Shown: positions 30,434 to 41,730 of the stretch, in pieces
Layout of the letters: each line of letters begins with the position of its first letter
Numbering within the stretch: the stretch's first letter is position 1
Origin: Pseudorhodoferax sp. Leaf265
GTDB taxonomy: Bacteria; Pseudomonadota; Gammaproteobacteria; Burkholderiales; Burkholderiaceae_C
Assembly (NCBI RefSeq): GCF_001422365.1
Contig: NZ_LMMT01000007.1
Span: forward strand, 1-64,000
Length of the DNA stretch: 64,000 nucleotides
Reading direction: 5' to 3'
Program-made: the position numbers and the translations under genes
The notes under the pieces: model-generated
Seen by the model: the letters and a program-made list of their open reading frames with translations, nothing else
What the model was told of the DNA's origin: nothing
The model's database searches: none

Positions 30434-30910
30434 TCAGCGGTTGCGCGACTTCATCGCGCGCTCGACCTCGCGCTTGCCTTCACGGTCCTTGATGGTGTCG
30501 CGCTTGTCGTGCTCGGCCTTGCCCTTGGCCAGCGCGATCTCGCACTTCACGCGGCCGTCCTTCCAGTGCAGGTTCAGCGGCACCAGCGTGTAGCCCTTTT
30601 GCTCGACCTTGCCCGTGAGGCGCTTGATCTGCTCCTTGTGCAGCAGCAGCTTCTTGGTGCGCACGGCGTCGGGGTTCACGTGCGTGGAGGCCGAGCGCAG
30701 CGGGTTGATCTGGCAGCCGACGATGAACATCTCGCCGTCGCGCACGATCACATAACCGTCGGTCAGCTGCACCTTGCCTTCGCGCAAGGCCTTCACTTCC
30801 CAGCCTTCCAGCACCATGCCGGCCTCGTACTTCTCCTCGAAGAAGTAGTTGAAGGCGGCCTTCTTGTTGTCGGCGATGCGGGAGGAGCTTGCTTGGGGTT
30901 TCTTGGCCAT
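30434..30910 (-). CDS. smpB: SsrA-binding protein SmpB
   Basis: A 158-residue partner of tmRNA in trans-translation; it delivers SsrA to stalled ribosomes and fills the decoding centre. The family core is complete: [59 protein letters not shown] and a basic C-terminal tail ([26 protein letters not shown]) that inserts in the mRNA channel. The ATG at 30910 (MAKKPQASS) is preferred to an upstream start that would use 12 more residues. Divergent from ratA-ratB, a neighbourhood conserved from E. coli. The ssrA gene itself is not in the window. Confidence 0.97.
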   Translation of the reverse strand: MAKKPQASSSRIADNKKAAFNYFFEEKYEAGMVLEGWEVKALREGKVQLTDGYVIVRDGEMFIVGCQINPLRSASTHVNPDAVRTKKLLLHKEQIKRLTGKVEQKGYTLVPLNLHWKDGRVKCEIALAKGKAEHDKRDTIKDREGKREVERAMKSRNR

Positions 30911-30979
30911 GGCCTGTGCAGGTGGGGACAAACGCCTGCGAAGCAAGCCTGTCTAGAATCCGGCGGAACCCGTGATTCT

Positions 30980-31419
30980 ATGAAAACCGTCCAGAAGTCC
31001 GTCCTGATCTGGTACAGCGCTGAGCAGATGTTCGATCTGGTGGCCCAGGTCGACCAGTACCCCCAGTTCCTGCCCTGGTGCGACCGCGCCGCCGTGCTCG
31101 AGCGGCACGCAGACGGCATGACGGCCGAGGTCGGCATCGCGTTTGCCGGCATCCACCAGAGCTTCACCACGCGCAACACCCATGTGCCAGGCCGGCAGAT
31201 CGGCATGCGGCTGGTCAAGGGGCCGTTCTCCAGGCTCGAGGGCGACTGGAGTTTCCAGCCCGTGGGCGACGGCACGCACGACGCCTGCCGCGTTGGCCTG
31301 GAGCTGCGCTACGGCTTTTCCAGCATGGCGTTGGGCGCTGTCGTCGGACCGGTGTTCGACCGCATCGCCGGCAGCCTGGTCGACGCCTTCGTCAAGCGCG
31401 CCGAGCAGGTCTACGGCGG

Positions 31420-31423
<4 letters not shown>
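30980..31423 (+). CDS. ratA: RatA-like START/COQ10 domain protein
   Basis: A 147-residue member of the polyketide cyclase/COQ10-like START family. It begins MKTVQKSVLIWYSAEQMFDLVAQVDQYPQFLPWCDRA, the hallmark of the YfjG/RatA group, and ends FDRIAGSLVDAFVKRAEQVYGG. Family members have been described as ubiquinone-binding chaperones (Coq10) and, in E. coli, as a factor interfering with 70S assembly; which applies here cannot be told. A TAGAAT at 30954-30959 may be the -10. The stop overlaps the ratB start by four bases. Confidence 0.88.
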
Positions 31424-33803
<2,380 letters not shown>

Positions 33804-33837
33804 CCCGCGTCCCCCAACCGTATACAAGGAGCGATCC

Positions 33838-34335
33838 ATGGGTCTGATGTCTTTCATCAAGGAAGCCGGCGAGAAGCTGTTCGGCAAGAAGCCCGAGGTG
33901 GCCGCGGCCGCCGCCGAGCCCAGCAGCCAGGAGAAGCTGGCCGCGGCGAACGCAGTGGCCTCCAAGGCCATCGGCGACTACATCCGTACGCAGAACCTGC
34001 CGGCCGATGCCCTGACGATCGCTTTCGACGGTGCGACCCAGGTCGTGACCGTGTCCGGTACCGTGGCCACGCAGGAGATCAAGGAAAAGATCGTCCTGTG
34101 CTGCGGCAACGTGGAAGGCGTGGTCGGCGTCAACGACGAGATCGTCTCGACCGAGCCGGCCGACCTGAGCCAGTACCACACCGTGGTGCGCGGCGACACG
34201 CTGTCGGCCATCGCCAAGAAGTTCTACGGCAACGCCAACGCGTACCCGAAGATCTTCGAGGCCAACAAGCCCATGCTCTCGCACCCGGACAAGATCTACC
34301 CCGGCCAGGTGCTGCGCATTCCGCCGCAGGCCTGA
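33838..34335 (+). CDS. BON-LysM protein, Kbp (YgaU)-like
   Basis: A 165-residue protein: an Ala/Lys/Glu-rich N-terminus, a BON domain at about 35-110 ([10 protein letters not shown]...[34 protein letters not shown]) and a C-terminal LysM at about 115-163 ([35 protein letters not shown]...YPGQVLRIP). This order and length match E. coli Kbp, a cytoplasmic potassium-binding protein. There is no signal peptide, so peptidoglycan binding is unlikely. It sits between guaB and guaA, with a terminator hairpin after it, so it probably shares the guaB transcript. Confidence 0.85.
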   Translation: MGLMSFIKEAGEKLFGKKPEVAAAAAEPSSQEKLAAANAVASKAIGDYIRTQNLPADALTIAFDGATQVVTVSGTVATQEIKEKIVLCCGNVEGVVGVNDEIVSTEPADLSQYHTVVRGDTLSAIAKKFYGNANAYPKIFEANKPMLSHPDKIYPGQVLRIPPQA

Positions 34336-34356
34336 TCCCCACGCATCTCCACGGCA

Positions 34357-34380
34357 CGGGCAGCACACGCTGCCCGTTTC
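34357..34380 (+). terminator. Rho-independent terminator between the Kbp-like gene and guaA
   Basis: Perfect eight-base stem CGGGCAGC (34357-34364) / GCTGCCCG (34369-34376) with loop ACAC and trailing TTTC. It ends 13 bases before the guaA start, so it would also sit in the guaA leader if transcription came from upstream. Confidence 0.6.
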
Positions 34381-34393
34381 ACTTTCGCAAGCC

Positions 34394-36007
34394 ATGAACC
34401 ACGACAAGATCCTCATCCTCGACTTCGGCTCCCAGGTCACGCAGCTGATCGCCCGGCGCGTGCGCGAGGCCCACGTGCTCAGCGAGGTCCATCCCTGTGA
34501 CGTGACGGATGAATGGGTCCGTGCCTACGCGGCCGACGGCCACTTGAAGGGCGTGATCCTGTCGGGCAGCCATGCCAGCGTCTACGAGGACACCACCGAC
34601 AAGGCGCCGCAGGCCGTGTTCGAGCTCGGTGTGCCGGTGTTGGGCATCTGCTATGGCATGCAGACCATGGCGCACCAGTTGGGCGGCAAGGTCGAGGGCG
34701 GCCACAAGCGCGAGTTCGGTTTCGCCTCGGTGCGCGCGCGTGGCCACACCCGGCTGTTCGACGGCATCGAGGACTTCGCCACGCCCGAGGGCCATGGCAT
34801 GCTGGACGTCTGGATGAGCCATGGCGACAAGGTCACCGAGCTGCCGCCCGGCTTCAAGCTCATGGCCAGCACCGACAGCTGCCCCATCGCCGGCATGGCC
34901 GACGAGGCGCGCCGCTTCTACGCCGTGCAATTCCACCCCGAGGTCACGCACACCAAGCAGGGCCACGCGATCCTGGAACGCTTCGTGCGGGGCATCTGCG
35001 CGGCGAATGCCGACTGGGTCATGAAGGACCACATCGCCGAAGCCGTGGAGCAGATCCGCGCGCAGGTCGGCGACGAGGAGGTGATCCTGGGCCTGTCCGG
35101 TGGCGTCGATTCCAGCGTCGCTGCGGCCTTGATCCACCGCGCCATCGGCGACCAGCTGACCTGCGTGTTCGTGGACCACGGCCTGCTGCGCCTGAACGAG
35201 GGCGACATGGTCATGGACATGTTCGTCGGCCAGCTGCACGCCAAGGTGATCCGCGTCGATGCCAGCGACCTGTTCCTGGGCAAGCTGGCCGGCGTCAGCG
35301 ACCCCGAGGCCAAGCGCAAGATCATCGGCGGCGAGTTCGTCACGGTGTTCAAGCAGGAAGCAGCCAAGCTGACCAGCGCTGGTGCCAAGGGCGCCAAGTG
35401 GCTGGCCCAGGGCACGATCTACCCCGACGTGATCGAGTCCGGCGGCGCCAAGAGCAAGAAGGCCGTCACGATCAAGAGCCACCACAACGTGGGCGGCCTG
35501 CCCGAGCAGCTGGGCCTCAAGCTGCTGGAGCCGCTGCGCGACCTGTTCAAGGACGAGGTGCGCGAACTCGGCGTGGCACTCGGCCTGCCGCCCGAGATGG
35601 TCTACCGCCACCCCTTCCCGGGCCCGGGCCTGGGCGTGCGCATCCTGGGCGAAGTGAAAAAGGAATATGCCGACCTGCTGCGCCGCGCCGACGCGATCTT
35701 CATCGAGGAGCTGCGCAAATTCCGCGACGACGCCACCGGCAAGACCTGGTACGACCTGACCAGCCAGGCCTTCACCGTGTTCCTGCCGGTCAAGAGCGTG
35801 GGCGTGATGGGCGACGGCCGCACCTACGACTACGTGGTCGCGCTGCGTGCCGTGCAGACCAGCGACTTCATGACGGCCGACTGGGCCGAGCTGCCCTATG
35901 CGCTGCTCAAGAAGGTGTCCAGCCGCATCATCAACGAGGTGCGCGGCATCAACCGCGTGACCTACGACGTGAGCAGCAAGCCCCCCGCGACCATCGAGTG
36001 GGAGTGA
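34394..36007 (+). CDS. guaA: GMP synthase (glutamine-hydrolysing)
   Basis: Converts XMP to GMP with glutamine and ATP; 537 residues, close to the usual 525. The N-terminal class I amidotransferase has the nucleophile Cys86 in LGICYGMQ and the His/Glu pair in QFHPEVTHT. The ATP pyrophosphatase domain carries [16 protein letters not shown], and the C-terminal dimerisation domain ends [18 protein letters not shown], the normal family end. The preceding hairpin suggests guaA may have its own promoter or be partly attenuated. The following peptidase frame may overlap its stop codon. Confidence 0.97.
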   Translation: MNHDKILILDFGSQVTQLIARRVREAHVLSEVHPCDVTDEWVRAYAADGHLKGVILSGSHASVYEDTTDKAPQAVFELGVPVLGICYGMQTMAHQLGGKVEGGHKREFGFASVRARGHTRLFDGIEDFATPEGHGMLDVWMSHGDKVTELPPGFKLMASTDSCPIAGMADEARRFYAVQFHPEVTHTKQGHAILERFVRGICAANADWVMKDHIAEAVEQIRAQVGDEEVILGLSGGVDSSVAAALIHRAIGDQLTCVFVDHGLLRLNEGDMVMDMFVGQLHAKVIRVDASDLFLGKLAGVSDPEAKRKIIGGEFVTVFKQEAAKLTSAGAKGAKWLAQGTIYPDVIESGGAKSKKAVTIKSHHNVGGLPEQLGLKLLEPLRDLFKDEVRELGVALGLPPEMVYRHPFPGPGLGVRILGEVKKEYADLLRRADAIFIEELRKFRDDATGKTWYDLTSQAFTVFLPVKSVGVMGDGRTYDYVVALRAVQTSDFMTADWAELPYALLKKVSSRIINEVRGINRVTYDVSSKPPATIEWE

Positions 36008-36069
36008 ACTCCTGCCTGCAGGCCGAGTCTGCCCCCCAACCACCATCCGTTTTCCTGTCCCTGCGCACC

Positions 36070-37311
36070 GTGCAAGCCAACCGTTCCCTGCTCCTCTCCG
36101 CCGTCCTCGCGATCGCCGCCGGCGGCTTCGTCCCATCCACCGCGTCCTTCGCCGCGCAGCATGCCTCCAAGGCGGCGTCCAGCAAGGCTGCAGCGCAGAA
36201 GAAGGGGGCGACAGCGCCTTCCGTCACACCATCCACCGAACCCGGCGGCCCGCCGGTGCTGGCGGCCAAGGCCTGGCTGGTGATGGACTACGACTCCGGC
36301 CAGGTGCTGGCGTCCGAGAACCCCGATGAGGCGCTGCCACCGGCCTCGCTGACCAAGATGATGACCAGCTTCCTGGTCGAGCAGTCCATCCGCAACGGCA
36401 AGCTCAAGCAGGACGATCTCGTCTCGGTCAGCGAGAACGCCTGGTGCCGGGGCTCGGGCACCGAGTCCTGCATGTACCTGCCGCTCAACAGCCAGGCCAC
36501 GGTGATCGACATCCTGCGCGGCATCATCGTGCAGTCGGGCAACGACGCGTCCAAGGCGATCGCCGAGCACATCGCCGGAACCGAGGAGAACTTCGCCAAG
36601 CTCATGAACACCGAGGCCAAGCGCCTGGGCATGGCGCAGACGAACTTCGTCAATGCCACGGGCCTGCCGGATCCCGCACACAAGGCCTCTGCGCGCGACC
36701 TCGCGATCCTGGCGCGCGCCATCATCCACGACAGCGCCGACTTCTATCCGATCTACGCCGAGCGCGAGTTCACCTACAACAAGATCAAGCAGGGCAACCG
36801 CAATGCCTTGCTCTACACCGATCCCACGGTGGATGGCCTGAAGACCGGCCACACCCAGGAAGCAGGCTACTGCCTCGTCACCTCGTCCAAGCGCAACGGC
36901 ATGCGCCTGATCACCGTGATCCTCAATGCCAACAGCATGCAGGCGCGCGCCGACCAGACGCGTGCGCTGCTGAGCTGGGGCTTCGGCCGCTTCGAGAAGG
37001 CCACGCCCATCCAGCCGGATGCGCAGGTGGCGCTGGCCAAGGTCAGCTTCGGCAAGGCCGACACGGTGCCCGCCGTGCTGGGCGCGCCCTGGACCATCAC
37101 CGTGCCCAAGGGCCAGAAGCTGGAGACGGCGGCCCAGATCAATGCCGAGCTGGAGGCCCCCGTGGCCAAGGGCGCGGTGATCGGCAAGGTGGTGGCCACG
37201 GCGGGCGGCAAGCCCGTGGCCGAGGCGCCACTGGTCGCGCAGACCGATGTCGAGCGCGCGGGCTTCCTGCTGCGAGCCTGGCAGCACCTGCTGCGCCTGT
37301 TCGGCAAGTAA
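36070..37311 (+). CDS. D-alanyl-D-alanine carboxypeptidase, PBP5 type
   Basis: A penicillin-binding protein of the DacA/DacC group, 413 residues from the GTG at 36070, that trims pentapeptide side chains in the periplasm. A signal peptide (RSLLLSAVLAIAAGGFVPSTASFAAQ) is followed by an Ala/Lys-rich linker. Catalytic motifs are SLTK (Ser93), SGN (Ser156) and KTG (Lys258). A C-terminal beta domain (about 295-385) and a last amphipathic segment (FLLRAWQHLLRLFGK) anchor it to the membrane. The start is uncertain: no ATG precedes, and a GTG at 36004 that overlaps the guaA stop would add 22 residues ahead of the signal peptide. Two cysteines flank a Gly/Ser loop (WCRGSGTESCMYL), a possible disulfide. 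Confidence 0.9.
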   Translation: MQANRSLLLSAVLAIAAGGFVPSTASFAAQHASKAASSKAAAQKKGATAPSVTPSTEPGGPPVLAAKAWLVMDYDSGQVLASENPDEALPPASLTKMMTSFLVEQSIRNGKLKQDDLVSVSENAWCRGSGTESCMYLPLNSQATVIDILRGIIVQSGNDASKAIAEHIAGTEENFAKLMNTEAKRLGMAQTNFVNATGLPDPAHKASARDLAILARAIIHDSADFYPIYAEREFTYNKIKQGNRNALLYTDPTVDGLKTGHTQEAGYCLVTSSKRNGMRLITVILNANSMQARADQTRALLSWGFGRFEKATPIQPDAQVALAKVSFGKADTVPAVLGAPWTITVPKGQKLETAAQINAELEAPVAKGAVIGKVVATAGGKPVAEAPLVAQTDVERAGFLLRAWQHLLRLFGK

Positions 37312-37356
37312 GCCGCCCGGCGTCGGCCTGACAGGGCTCTTGCAGCACGGCACACC

Positions 37357-39411
37357 ATGCCGGCCCTTGCCGACGCCCATCTGCGCCAGGTCCTTGCCGC
37401 CATGGCGGGCCCGGCGGCCCGCCCGCGGGAGGACCAGCTGGCCGCCGTCGCCGCGCTGGTCGAACAGCGCGACCGCGTGCTCGTCGTGCAGGCCACGGGA
37501 TGGGGCAAATCCGCCGTGTACTGGGCCGCGACCTCGGCCCTGCGTGCCACCGGAGGCGGCCCCACGCTGATCGTCTCGCCGCTGCTCGCGCTGATGCGCG
37601 ACCAGGTCGATGCGGCGGCCCGTGCAGGCCTGCGCGCAGCCACCATCAATTCGACCAACCTCGACGACTGGGACACCGTCTTCGAGGACATCGCGGCCGA
37701 CCGGCTGGATGTGCTGCTGGTGTCGCCCGAGCGCCTGGGCAACGCCGGCTTCGCCCGGCGCCTGCCCCAGCTGCTGGCCACCAGCGGGCTGGTCGTCATC
37801 GACGAAGCGCACTGCATCTCCGACTGGGGCTTCGACTTCCGCCCCGACTACCAGCGCCTGTCCAGGACGCTGCTGGGCATCGCGGCCGGCACGCCCGTGC
37901 TGGCCACGACCGCCACGGCCAACCACCGCGTGACCGAGGACATCGCGCGCCAGCTTGGGCCGGACACGCGCACGTTCCGCGGCTCGCTCGCGCGCTCATC
38001 GCTGCGCCTGGCCGTGGTGCCCGGGCTGGGGCCGCTGGAGCGGCTGGCCTGGGTGGCGGACGCGCTGGACAGCTTCGCCGGCTCGGGCATCGTCTACGCG
38101 CTGACCGTGGCCGACACCGAACGCATCGCCGGCTTCCTGCGGTCCTGCGGCTTCGACGTGGCGGCCTACCACGGAGGCCTGGAGCCGGACGCGCGCCAGC
38201 GCATCGAGGACGACCTGCGCCGCAATGCGCTCAAGGCCGTGGTCGCCACCTCCGCGCTGGGCATGGGCTACGACAAGCCCGATCTGGCCTTCTGCATCCA
38301 CGTCGGCTCGCCCTCGTCGCCCGTGGCCTACTACCAGCAGGTCGGCCGCGCCGGCCGCGCGCTCGACGACGCCCTGGCCGTGCTGTTGCCGGCCGAGACC
38401 GATGCGCGCATCTGGGCCTACTTCGCGACGGCCGGCGTGCCCGACGAGCGGCGCGTGGGCCAGATCCTCGGCGCGCTGGCCACCGGCGCGCAGGGCCTGG
38501 TGGCGCTGGAGAACAGCACCGGCATCCGGCGCGGCCGGCTGGAAGGCCTGCTCAAGATCCTGGCGGTGGAGGAGGTGGTGCAGCGCGAAGGCTCGGCCTG
38601 GGCCTTGAGCGGCAAGCCCTGGACCTTCGACGCCGCGCGCTGGCAGGCGCTGGGTGCGGTGCGCGAACGCGAGGCAGGCCTGATGCGCGCCTTCGCCGCG
38701 GGCCAGGGCTGCCTGATGCGCTTCCTGCAGGAGGCGCTGGACGACCCCGCGCCCAGCGACTGCGGCCGCTGCAGCGTGTGCACCGGCCGCCTGCCTGCGC
38801 CCGGAGCGCAGCCCGGCCCGGCGCGCGTGGAGGCGGCGCGGGTGTACGCGCGCGGGCAGGACGTGGTCATCGAGCCGCGCAAGCTCTGGCCCACGGGCGG
38901 CGCGCGCAAGGGCCGCATCGCGGCCTGCAGCGAGGGCCGCGCGCTGGCCTTCGCCGACGACGCGGGCTGGGCCGATGTGCTGCTGCCGCTGTTCTCCGCG
39001 CCCGATGCGCCAGCGCCGCAGGCGGTGCTCGACGGTGTGGTGGCCGTGCTCGGCCGTTGGCGGGCCCGCTGGGGCGCACGTCCCATGGCCGTGGTGCCCA
39101 TGCCCTCGGGCACGCACCCGATGCTGCTGCAGTCCGTGGCCGAGCATGTGGCGCGCAAGGGGCGCTTGCCGGTGGTGGATGCGCTGCAGCTGGCGGGGCC
39201 GCTGCCCGATGCCGACCTCGCCTCGGGCGCCAAGGTGGCGGCGCTGCATCGGGCGGTGGTGCTGCAGGCCGGGGTGGAGGTGCCGCGCGGGCCGCTGCTG
39301 CTGGTCGCGGACCGCTACCGCAGCGGCTGGACCGTGACCGTGGCCGCCGCGCTGCTGCGCGAGGCGGGGGCGCCGGCCGTGTTGCCGCTGGTGCTGCACC
39401 AGGCGCCTTGA
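37357..39411 (+). CDS. RecQ-like DEAH helicase fused to a phosphoribosyltransferase-like domain
   Basis: A 684-residue protein. Helicase motifs are Walker A VVQATGWGKSAVYW (about 45-58), Walker B VVIDEAHCISDWGFDFRPDY (about 146-165), TTATAN, and motif VI YYQQVGRAGRA. A RecQ-type zinc element CGRCSVC lies near 469-475. The helicase lacks an HRDC domain. Residues about 570-680 instead resemble a phosphoribosyltransferase: MAVVPMPSGTHP, then LLLVADRYRSGWTVTVAAALL, which takes the place of the PRPP-binding loop. The fusion may link DNA unwinding with nucleotide metabolism, as in RecQ-PRTase proteins seen in other bacteria; the role is unproven. The gene stands alone. Confidence 0.87.
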   Translation: MPALADAHLRQVLAAMAGPAARPREDQLAAVAALVEQRDRVLVVQATGWGKSAVYWAATSALRATGGGPTLIVSPLLALMRDQVDAAARAGLRAATINSTNLDDWDTVFEDIAADRLDVLLVSPERLGNAGFARRLPQLLATSGLVVIDEAHCISDWGFDFRPDYQRLSRTLLGIAAGTPVLATTATANHRVTEDIARQLGPDTRTFRGSLARSSLRLAVVPGLGPLERLAWVADALDSFAGSGIVYALTVADTERIAGFLRSCGFDVAAYHGGLEPDARQRIEDDLRRNALKAVVATSALGMGYDKPDLAFCIHVGSPSSPVAYYQQVGRAGRALDDALAVLLPAETDARIWAYFATAGVPDERRVGQILGALATGAQGLVALENSTGIRRGRLEGLLKILAVEEVVQREGSAWALSGKPWTFDAARWQALGAVREREAGLMRAFAAGQGCLMRFLQEALDDPAPSDCGRCSVCTGRLPAPGAQPGPARVEAARVYARGQDVVIEPRKLWPTGGARKGRIAACSEGRALAFADDAGWADVLLPLFSAPDAPAPQAVLDGVVAVLGRWRARWGARPMAVVPMPSGTHPMLLQSVAEHVARKGRLPVVDALQLAGPLPDADLASGAKVAALHRAVVLQAGVEVPRGPLLLVADRYRSGWTVTVAAALLREAGAPAVLPLVLHQAP

Positions 39412-39454
39412 GGGTGGCGGTTCGAGAAGCCCCAAAGCCCCTTGGCGCCGGCTG

Positions 39455-39517
39455 CTTCATGGCGTAGGGCAGTGCTCGCAAGGGCTTGGTGAGCGACTTC
39501 GGCAGCGTGGCATGAAG
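39455..39517. other. Intergenic inverted repeat between the helicase and lysE-like genes
   Basis: In the 146-base gap, CTTCATG (39455-39461) and CATGAAG (39511-39517) face each other across 49 bases that themselves include GC-rich partial pairing. It lies between convergent genes, so a bidirectional terminator or a short interspersed repeat is possible. No T-run is seen. Confidence 0.3.
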
Positions 39518-39557
39518 TGGGTGTCGGCCCTTGGCCACGCCGCAGAAAGCGCTGACG

Positions 39558-40169
39558 CTACAGGCGCACCAAGGCCAGCCTGGCCGCCAGTGCGACGAAA
39601 GTCACCGCGAAAGCCCGCCGCATCCAGTGGAGGACACCCGGACGCGAAAGAACACGGTCGCGGAAACTGGCAGCGATGACCCCATAGGCAGCGAAGACGG
39701 CGAACGTCATTGCCATGAAGGCGAGCGACAGCTCCAGCATGGTGCGTGTGGGCCGCGCTTCGCCGGGGCCGATGAACTGCGGCAGGAAGGCAAAGAAGAA
39801 GATCGACAGCTTGGGATTGAGCAGGTTTGCGAGGACCGCCTGCTGGATGACTTTCCCATCTGAATCGGCGAGACCGTCGGGCGCGATCTGCAAAGGCCCA
39901 TCTGCCCGAAGCGTCATCCATGCCATGTAGAGCAGATAGGCAACGCCGACATACTTGATCGCTTCGAAGGCCATGGGACTGGCATGCAGGAGCGCAGCCA
40001 GACCGGTGATCGCTGCGAGCATGTGGGGCAGGGTCCCTAGCGTGCAACCCACGGCGGCGACGACCGACGCCCGTGCACCGCGCGCGAGACCAGCGGCCAG
40101 TGTCACGAGAGCGCCGGTTCCAGGCGACGCGATGATGACCAGGGACGTGAGCAGGAATTCGACGTTCAT
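39558..40169 (-). CDS. LysE-family amino acid exporter
   Basis: A 203-residue inner-membrane protein of the LysE/RhtB superfamily with about six hydrophobic segments. It starts MNVEFLLTSLVIIASPGTGALVTLAAGLARGARASVVAAVGCTLGTLPHMLAAITG, the family N-terminal signature, and contains NLLNPKLSIFFFAFLPQFI, which is diagnostic. It would export an amino acid or derivative driven by proton exchange. Its ATG overlaps the stop of the B3/4 protein by four bases (ATGA), so the two are co-translated. An AraC regulator lies upstream in the same direction. Confidence 0.92.
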   Translation of the reverse strand: MNVEFLLTSLVIIASPGTGALVTLAAGLARGARASVVAAVGCTLGTLPHMLAAITGLAALLHASPMAFEAIKYVGVAYLLYMAWMTLRADGPLQIAPDGLADSDGKVIQQAVLANLLNPKLSIFFFAFLPQFIGPGEARPTRTMLELSLAFMAMTFAVFAAYGVIAASFRDRVLSRPGVLHWMRRAFAVTFVALAARLALVRL

Positions 40170-40837
40170 CGCACCGGCACCTCTGTGAGGGACGCTGCAG
40201 GCCAGAGCGCCGGGATTGCAACCTGCAACTGCGCGACCAATCGATCGACATCTGCATCCGCCGTGCCGTGCATGGCCTCCGCGACGATGAGCGCGTCTGT
40301 CGTCGTCTCCCGGACTGCCGAATGGCCGCTTTGCCGGTTCGCCCAACGCCGTGCGTGTGCGCGGCAGTTGTCGTCGGCGAAGATGATTTCCCCCGGGTCC
40401 GGATGCTCAATGTCTCCCGCAAATGTCACGTAGGTCTCCGTGCCAAGCGCAGGCCGCACCTGCAGCTTGCCATCGACCCTGGCGAGGTCGATTGCAGCGA
40501 TGGGGATGGCATGCGCCGCTGACACGGCATTGCACAGGTCGACCAAGGGATGGACCGACGGCAGGTCGCCTTCCTTGCGAAGCCGGCGCACAAGCGCTTC
40601 AGCGGCGCAGCGGTACTGGGTTGGCTTCAATCCCATCTTCGCGAAAGCGCGCCGCCAAGCCTGGATTTCCGGCAGCTCACTCTCAGGTGCAAGTGCGATG
40701 CGCTCCCTGGCGACCGCGACGAAGTGGGCAATGTGCCTTGCCGCCGGGGCGGTGGATGTGAGGCCTTCCAGGCGAAGCACCCGCGTGCAAAGCTCAGGAA
40801 AGTCGCGGCGAATGCATGTGGCGTAGGAGAACAGCAA
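40166..40837 (-). CDS. B3/4 tRNA-editing-type domain protein
   Basis: A stand-alone B3/B4 domain of about 223 residues, the fold of the editing module of phenylalanyl-tRNA synthetase beta chain that removes tyrosine from mischarged tRNA-Phe. Recognised parts are EIQAWRRAFAKMGLKPTQYRCAAEALVRRLRKEGDLPSVHPLVDLCNAVSAAHAIPIAAIDL and EIIFADDNCRAHARRWANRQSGHSA. The start is not certain: a GTG at 40897 gives 20 more residues unlike the family; TTG at 40837 (LLFSYATCIRRDFPEL) aligns with family starts and has AAGG upstream. Translationally coupled with the LysE exporter. It could be a trans-editing or amino-acid-sensing factor. Confidence 0.8.
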   Translation of the reverse strand: MLFSYATCIRRDFPELCTRVLRLEGLTSTAPAARHIAHFVAVARERIALAPESELPEIQAWRRAFAKMGLKPTQYRCAAEALVRRLRKEGDLPSVHPLVDLCNAVSAAHAIPIAAIDLARVDGKLQVRPALGTETYVTFAGDIEHPDPGEIIFADDNCRAHARRWANRQSGHSAVRETTTDALIVAEAMHGTADADVDRLVAQLQVAIPALWPAASLTEVPVR

Positions 40838-40920
40838 GATCGTGCCTTCGGCAAAGGGGGAGGGATTCGGCCCTGATCCTCCCCGCCGTCGGCCCACACG
40901 TCTTGAATGAAATTGCAGGC

Positions 40921-41730
40921 TCAGCCAACCGCCTTGGCGTACGTCCCCGGCGCCATGCCGAAACTGCGCACGAAGAGCCGCGTCATGTGGCTCTGGTCGG
41001 AAAAGCCACTATCCGCGGCCGCTTCGGCAAGCCGCGCCCCACCATCGATCAGATGGCGCGCGTGGTGGATGCGCCGCTGCATGAGGTAAGCATGGGGCGT
41101 CAGGCCAGTCGCCCTGGCGAAGGTTCGCAGGAACTGGTAGCGGCTGAGCCCGGCTTCGTGCGCCAGCGCGGACAGCGTCAGCGCCGCCACTGGATTCCCA
41201 TCCATCAGGGCACGTGCCGACGCGATCCCGGGCGGGATGGACCCTGCATCGTCACGCCTGGCTTGCATCAAGCCGCCCAGCAAGAGCAACAGCGTCTCGT
41301 CCGCCTCCAATCCACCGTGGGCTGTGACGGGTGCCGTGATGACCTGGAAAAGCTTCCTGAAGAGGCTCGCCAGATGTTTGTCCGTGATTCTGGGCTGCGT
41401 GAACTCGATGGAAGATGCGGCCCATCCTTCAGAAAGCTCGGTGGTCAGCTTGGCAACGAGCGCAGGTTCCAGGTAGAGCATCCGCCAGGCCCGCCCGCCA
41501 TCACCGATGGGTGCACCGTCATGCACTTCGCCAGGATTGACCGTGATGATCTCTCCCGCGACCGCTTCCACCACACCCCGGCCGCTCGCTGATCTCTGTG
41601 CGCCGCGCGTGATCAAGCCAATGCCGTACTGCTCGTGCGTATGACGGTGGAACGTGAGCGTCGTGTCGGCCTCCACGGCCTCCACGCCACTGGTCGAGCA
41701 GCGCAGCAGATCGAATCGCATGCGTTTCAT
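40921..41730 (-). CDS. AraC-family regulator
   Basis: A 269-residue activator. The N-terminal cupin-like sensory half has FHRHTHEQYGIGLITRGAQ and GEIITVNPGEVHDGAPI. The C-terminal double helix-turn-helix is at about 175-265: LTLSALAHEAGLSRYQFLRTFARATGLTPHAYLMQRRIHHARHLIDGGARLAEAAADSGFSDQSHMTRLFVRSFGMAPGTYAK, with the usual AraC pattern. ATG at 41730 is chosen; another ATG at 41721 is close. It reads in the same direction as the B3/4 and LysE genes, so it probably controls the exporter in response to an amino acid; that is an inference. Confidence 0.88.
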   Translation of the reverse strand: MKRMRFDLLRCSTSGVEAVEADTTLTFHRHTHEQYGIGLITRGAQRSASGRGVVEAVAGEIITVNPGEVHDGAPIGDGGRAWRMLYLEPALVAKLTTELSEGWAASSIEFTQPRITDKHLASLFRKLFQVITAPVTAHGGLEADETLLLLLGGLMQARRDDAGSIPPGIASARALMDGNPVAALTLSALAHEAGLSRYQFLRTFARATGLTPHAYLMQRRIHHARHLIDGGARLAEAAADSGFSDQSHMTRLFVRSFGMAPGTYAKAVG

